Shown: positions 22,818-25,729 of the stretch, piece after piece
Layout: each line of letters opens with the position of its first letter
Position numbering within the stretch: the stretch's first letter is position 1
DNA from: CAYGZQ01 sp964354375 [NCBI: uncultured Planctomycetota bacterium]
GTDB lineage: Bacteria; JAJVIF01; JAPKYR01
NCBI GenBank assembly: GCA_964354375.1
Contig: CAYGZQ010000059.1
Coordinates: 1-25,729, forward strand
Length of the DNA: 25,729 nucleotides
Direction of reading: 5' to 3'
Notes under the pieces: generated by a model
The model's input: only the letters and a program-made list of their open reading frames with translations
What the model was told of the DNA's origin: nothing
Database searches by the model: none
Translations under genes and position numbers: made by a program

Positions 22818-22879
22818 CATGCGCATCCTGCGCATGGTTCTCGTGTCTTCCGAAAGAGCCACGTGCGGGACGCACGTGC
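22818..22879. repeat. Two hairpins of the GGA-triloop type
   Basis: CATGCGCA-TCC-TGCGCATG at 22818-22836, with the loop complementary to GGA, and CACGTGCG-GGA-CGCACGTG at 22860-22878. Both have 8-bp perfect stems. Their sequences are unrelated to each other. The second ends 1 base before a -10-like box. Confidence 0.8.
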
Positions 22880-22885
22880 TACAAT
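22880..22885 (+). promoter_or_regulatory. Possible -10 box for the exported protein gene
   Basis: TACAAT, 23 bases before the ATG and 11 before the GGAGG site at 22897-22901. The -35 region falls within the GGA hairpin and does not match consensus. Confidence 0.4.
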
Positions 22886-22907
22886 CTCGCCATTACGGAG
22901 GTGCTCG

Positions 22908-25571
22908 ATGCTTCGCTCATACATTCTCTCGGCTATCGCCGTGCTTTGGCTCGCGTTCGCCACGGGCCTGCCTCACGTGCCGGCGTCTTCGTTGGGTGCC
23001 GCGACCGCGCAAGACCAGGGCATGCTCATATTGAACGAAATAGGCGCATGGCCGGAAGATTCCGAGGTCTGGGTCGAGCTTCTCAACCGGTCCGACGCTG
23101 CATGTCCGCTGGACGGATGGTCGATCTCGTTTCTGTCGGGAGCGAGCGGTGTGCTCCCTGCCGACGCGCCGGGATGTCCGGCAGGCGGTGTGGTCCTGGT
23201 TACAATCGGGACGGGCGCTGCCTCCTCGCGGATCGATGGACAGACCGTGAGAGTTCGAATCCCTATGACTGGCGGCCTGAATCCCGACGGGGACGGCTGC
23301 ACTCTGATCGGCCCGTCGGGACCGGTCGACGCGCTCGCATGGGGAAATCCACCGGATGGGCTCTATCTTCCGATCCCAGTCGGACCGCCGCTGAATCCGC
23401 AGATCGAGGTAATTCACGATGAGGGCGGACTTTTCCAGCCCGGCGATGTCTGCATTCGTTACCCGGGCACAATCGCGGCCTCGACGGAGAACTGGACGAT
23501 TCGGGATTCTTCGGCGGCAAGTCCCGGTGAACGGAATCCTCCGCCGCCTCCGCTCGGATTGTATCCGGTCTCAGGAAGCAGGATGGCGTCCGGCAGCTTC
23601 CACCTGTTCGCAGTCGGCCTCGACTGGGCGCGACAGTTCACGTTCCAGGTGGCGACATCGGATTCCTTCGAGGATATCGTTCTGGATGAGACGGTCGATC
23701 AGGCATCGGTGCCGATCGATGGTCTCCCCGCAGGCACATACTACTGGCGGGTTCGGGGCATCAGCACCGAGACGGGTCCCTGGAGCGGTCCGCAGCAGTT
23801 GACGATTGAAGCATTTGACATCGACACGCTGATCAGGCGCGCCGAGATGATCGAGGGCAAACGTCCCCCGCGACACTCCGATCCCCGTCTTGCGCTCAGA
23901 AAGGGCGGAGGGGAGCCTCCCGAGGACCTGCCGGTAGCGCCTTTGGAGCAGCTTCTGGAGTGGCACTGCATCGGCTGCACGCACATACAGCAGCGCAAAG
24001 ACACCGACATGGTCTGTCTGGACGGATGCCGCATGGACGGCGAATATCCGTGGGATGCGCCGCACCCGATCGGCGACGATATGAGAGGCGGACACAAGGA
24101 GATCTACTGCTCGAGGGCATGCATCTCCATGATCGCGGCGCTAGGGGGATGCACCCTCAGCCAGGACCGGATTACCTTCTACTTGTTCGAGGAAGCCGGC
24201 GGCGCTTCGGCCTCCGCGAGGTCAACGAGACACATCGGGGATCCGCTGGGCGACCTGGGTCACGGGAAAGGTCTTTCCGGGCCGGACATCTGCCTGGCGC
24301 TTGAGTGGTTGTACGGGCAGGGTCGCGGCACCGCGCGCTGGGACAATTACACCACCGCTCTCTTCAACGACAACCATCCGGCGGACATGGACACGGTGAA
24401 AGAGTTCATCGACAACGATCGTCCGGTGATCTGCGACATCGGGTGGAGACTACGGGACCTTCACTCGACACTTGTCGACGGCTACGCGATCATACGCGGC
24501 CCCGACGGGACGGTCACCAACTACGTGCATGTGCTCGACCCGTGGCTTCCGGATGAGGTCAACTGGGAGGTCATTCTTGAGAATCAGACCCGCTACACAG
24601 AATTCCCGCCGACGTCCGGACGGCCGATGCGTTGCGACGAGCCGACGATTTCGAGCGACTCGGACGGCGACGCTGTGGTCGACTTCGACGAAACGAACAG
24701 GTTTCACACAAACCCGAACAATACAGATTCCGATGGGGACGGTCTGGACGACAAGTTCGACATGCTCGGATATCTGTTCACGGTCGACGGGGTTTATCGG
24801 CTGCGGGAGCGTGATATCGACCGCGACGATGCAGCAAAGGAACTGGACCCGGACAACGACCGAATCGAAAACAATGGTCTGAACGACGGGTGCGAGGACG
24901 CGGACGGGGACGGGTTTCCGGCCCCGGACGGAAGCGAATCGGACTGCTTTGTCGCGGGCGACGATTTCACGGTGCCCAATCCCGAATGCTTCCTAGGCTA
25001 TATAAGGATCGAAGGATGGGCCAATCTCATACAGCCCGGCATCTCCGTCCCCGTGAGAACGTCCGAGGTGATCTACCTGACGCCCGAGGCTTCCGGGGGT
25101 GGAGAGGGATACGGGGGGCATCACGAGTGGAGGATTACAGGAGAGACCACGATACCCGTGCCGGGCATAGGCTCAATCTCAAGCAGGCTGTTCGGGGAAG
25201 GGGAAGGGTCGGCGACAGTGACGATCGAGGTGGATGAGACGGGTCACTATCGAATGGTCGCGGACACCGACCCTCGGCAGGGCACATACACGATTACCAC
25301 CGGAGGCATCGCGGGCGTGGCCGGTCGATCCAACACCTACCCCTTCTTCTTCGGGCTGGCCGACCATCATTACGAATACGTGTCCCCGGAGACGCCGGGG
25401 TTCATGATGAGCATGCTCTATGAATCCGGCAAACCGAACATTTTCGAGGGTCAGGTAACAAACACCGAGGACGGGCAAGTCAGGATTGCGGGCGAGGATA
25501 CAATGACACTTCCCGACCTCGGGAACATCGAAGGGGGAACCGACCGGACGTGGGACATAGCGGTTGAATAG
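22908..25571 (+). CDS. Exported multidomain protein with C39-like papain fold
   Basis: An 887-residue secreted protein. A signal peptide (MLRSYILSAIAVLWLAFATG, likely cut near residue 34) precedes a lamin-tail-like domain (about 38-190: LILNEIGAWPEDSEVWVELL), a fibronectin type III-like domain (about 216-303: TYYWRVRGISTETGPWSGP) and a papain-like core. The core reads YCSRACISMIAALGG (Cys401), then DLHSTLVDGYAI (His519) and VHVLDPW (Asp544), matching the Cys-His-Asp order and surroundings of C39-type peptidases (WCGPA..M, GH..VVGY, DPW). Calcium-binding type 3 repeats (about 582-612: DSDGDGLDD) and a beta-rich C-terminus follow. The ATG has GGAGG at a spacing of 6. It may be an enzyme or only a binding scaffold; the substrate is unknown. 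It diverges from the kor-hdr operon. Confidence 0.8.
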   Translation: MLRSYILSAIAVLWLAFATGLPHVPASSLGAATAQDQGMLILNEIGAWPEDSEVWVELLNRSDAACPLDGWSISFLSGASGVLPADAPGCPAGGVVLVTIGTGAASSRIDGQTVRVRIPMTGGLNPDGDGCTLIGPSGPVDALAWGNPPDGLYLPIPVGPPLNPQIEVIHDEGGLFQPGDVCIRYPGTIAASTENWTIRDSSAASPGERNPPPPPLGLYPVSGSRMASGSFHLFAVGLDWARQFTFQVATSDSFEDIVLDETVDQASVPIDGLPAGTYYWRVRGISTETGPWSGPQQLTIEAFDIDTLIRRAEMIEGKRPPRHSDPRLALRKGGGEPPEDLPVAPLEQLLEWHCIGCTHIQQRKDTDMVCLDGCRMDGEYPWDAPHPIGDDMRGGHKEIYCSRACISMIAALGGCTLSQDRITFYLFEEAGGASASARSTRHIGDPLGDLGHGKGLSGPDICLALEWLYGQGRGTARWDNYTTALFNDNHPADMDTVKEFIDNDRPVICDIGWRLRDLHSTLVDGYAIIRGPDGTVTNYVHVLDPWLPDEVNWEVILENQTRYTEFPPTSGRPMRCDEPTISSDSDGDAVVDFDETNRFHTNPNNTDSDGDGLDDKFDMLGYLFTVDGVYRLRERDIDRDDAAKELDPDNDRIENNGLNDGCEDADGDGFPAPDGSESDCFVAGDDFTVPNPECFLGYIRIEGWANLIQPGISVPVRTSEVIYLTPEASGGGEGYGGHHEWRITGETTIPVPGIGSISSRLFGEGEGSATVTIEVDETGHYRMVADTDPRQGTYTITTGGIAGVAGRSNTYPFFFGLADHHYEYVSPETPGFMMSMLYESGKPNIFEGQVTNTEDGQVRIAGEDTMTLPDLGNIEGGTDRTWDIAVE

Positions 25572-25601
25572 ACCGGCACGTCCCTTCCCTGCTCGGTTTT
25601 T
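25572..25601 (+). terminator. Likely intrinsic terminator after the exported protein gene
   Basis: ACCGGCA (25572-25578) pairs with TGCTCGGT (25590-25597), leaving one bulged T, across an 11-base loop. Five T follow (25597-25601). It begins immediately after the TAG stop. Confidence 0.5.
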
Positions 25602-25729
25602 ACTATCGACCACGTGAGTCGGCGATACATTCTCCATGTCTTTCGAGGTATTCTCGGGGCCGTAAGTCGACCCATCGCTCGAGGTCTGGTCGACCACCGC
25701 GACGCGCGCGAGCCGTCCGTCCGCCGCGT

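Noticed and set aside
25603-25729. Minus-strand frame ending in TAG at 25605-25603, possible end of a convergent gene
   Set aside because: Only about 40 codons are in the window, Arg-rich, and another minus-strand frame is open too; too little to call.

Overview
The window (about 60% G+C by eye) comes from a bacterial chromosome. The genes point to an uncultured anaerobe: oxygen-sensitive ferredoxin-dependent 2-oxoacid oxidoreductase and heterodisulfide-reductase genes, lipoprotein signal peptides, a bacterial-type proline--tRNA ligase, an rpsO-pnp pair and an aroK-aroB fusion. I cannot place it in a phylum from sequence alone.

Layout. 41-998: a HIT-family protein (minus) diverges from a small four-helix membrane protein (plus). 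1070-2818: proS. 2974-3762: a minus-strand pterin pair, folB plus a pterin-4a-carbinolamine dehydratase. 4001-6618: rpsO-pnp behind a near-consensus promoter, closed by a strong terminator. 6691-7138: a gene-free stretch built almost wholly from inverted repeats. 7139-11670: a minus-strand shikimate operon, aroE, aroC, an unknown 187-residue protein and a fused aroK-aroB, which together cover four late steps of chorismate synthesis. 11695-13272: two adjacent lipoprotein genes, both apparently broken, one by a run of nine G and one by an in-frame TAG. 13458-22372: a compact nine-gene minus-strand operon, korD-korA-korB-korC-hdrC-hdrB-hdrA-frdB-frdA. 22908-25571: a large exported multidomain protein with a papain-like (C39-type) core.

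The most interesting system is the nine-gene operon. It joins a complete four-subunit 2-oxoglutarate:ferredoxin oxidoreductase, a complete HdrABC and a soluble fumarate reductase/succinate dehydrogenase pair with no membrane anchor. Several genes overlap by exactly 4 bp. The arrangement suggests a soluble complex, or a tightly coupled route, in which HdrA flavin bifurcation or confurcation links the ferredoxin-dependent 2-oxoglutarate/succinyl-CoA step to the succinate/fumarate couple. That function is inference.

A second theme is non-coding structure. Eight short hairpins with unrelated stems share a GGA or AGA triloop (or its complement) and sit in three separate intergenic regions. Longer inverted repeats lie after pnp and before the exported protein gene. 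No rRNA, tRNA, CRISPR array, transposase or phage gene was seen.
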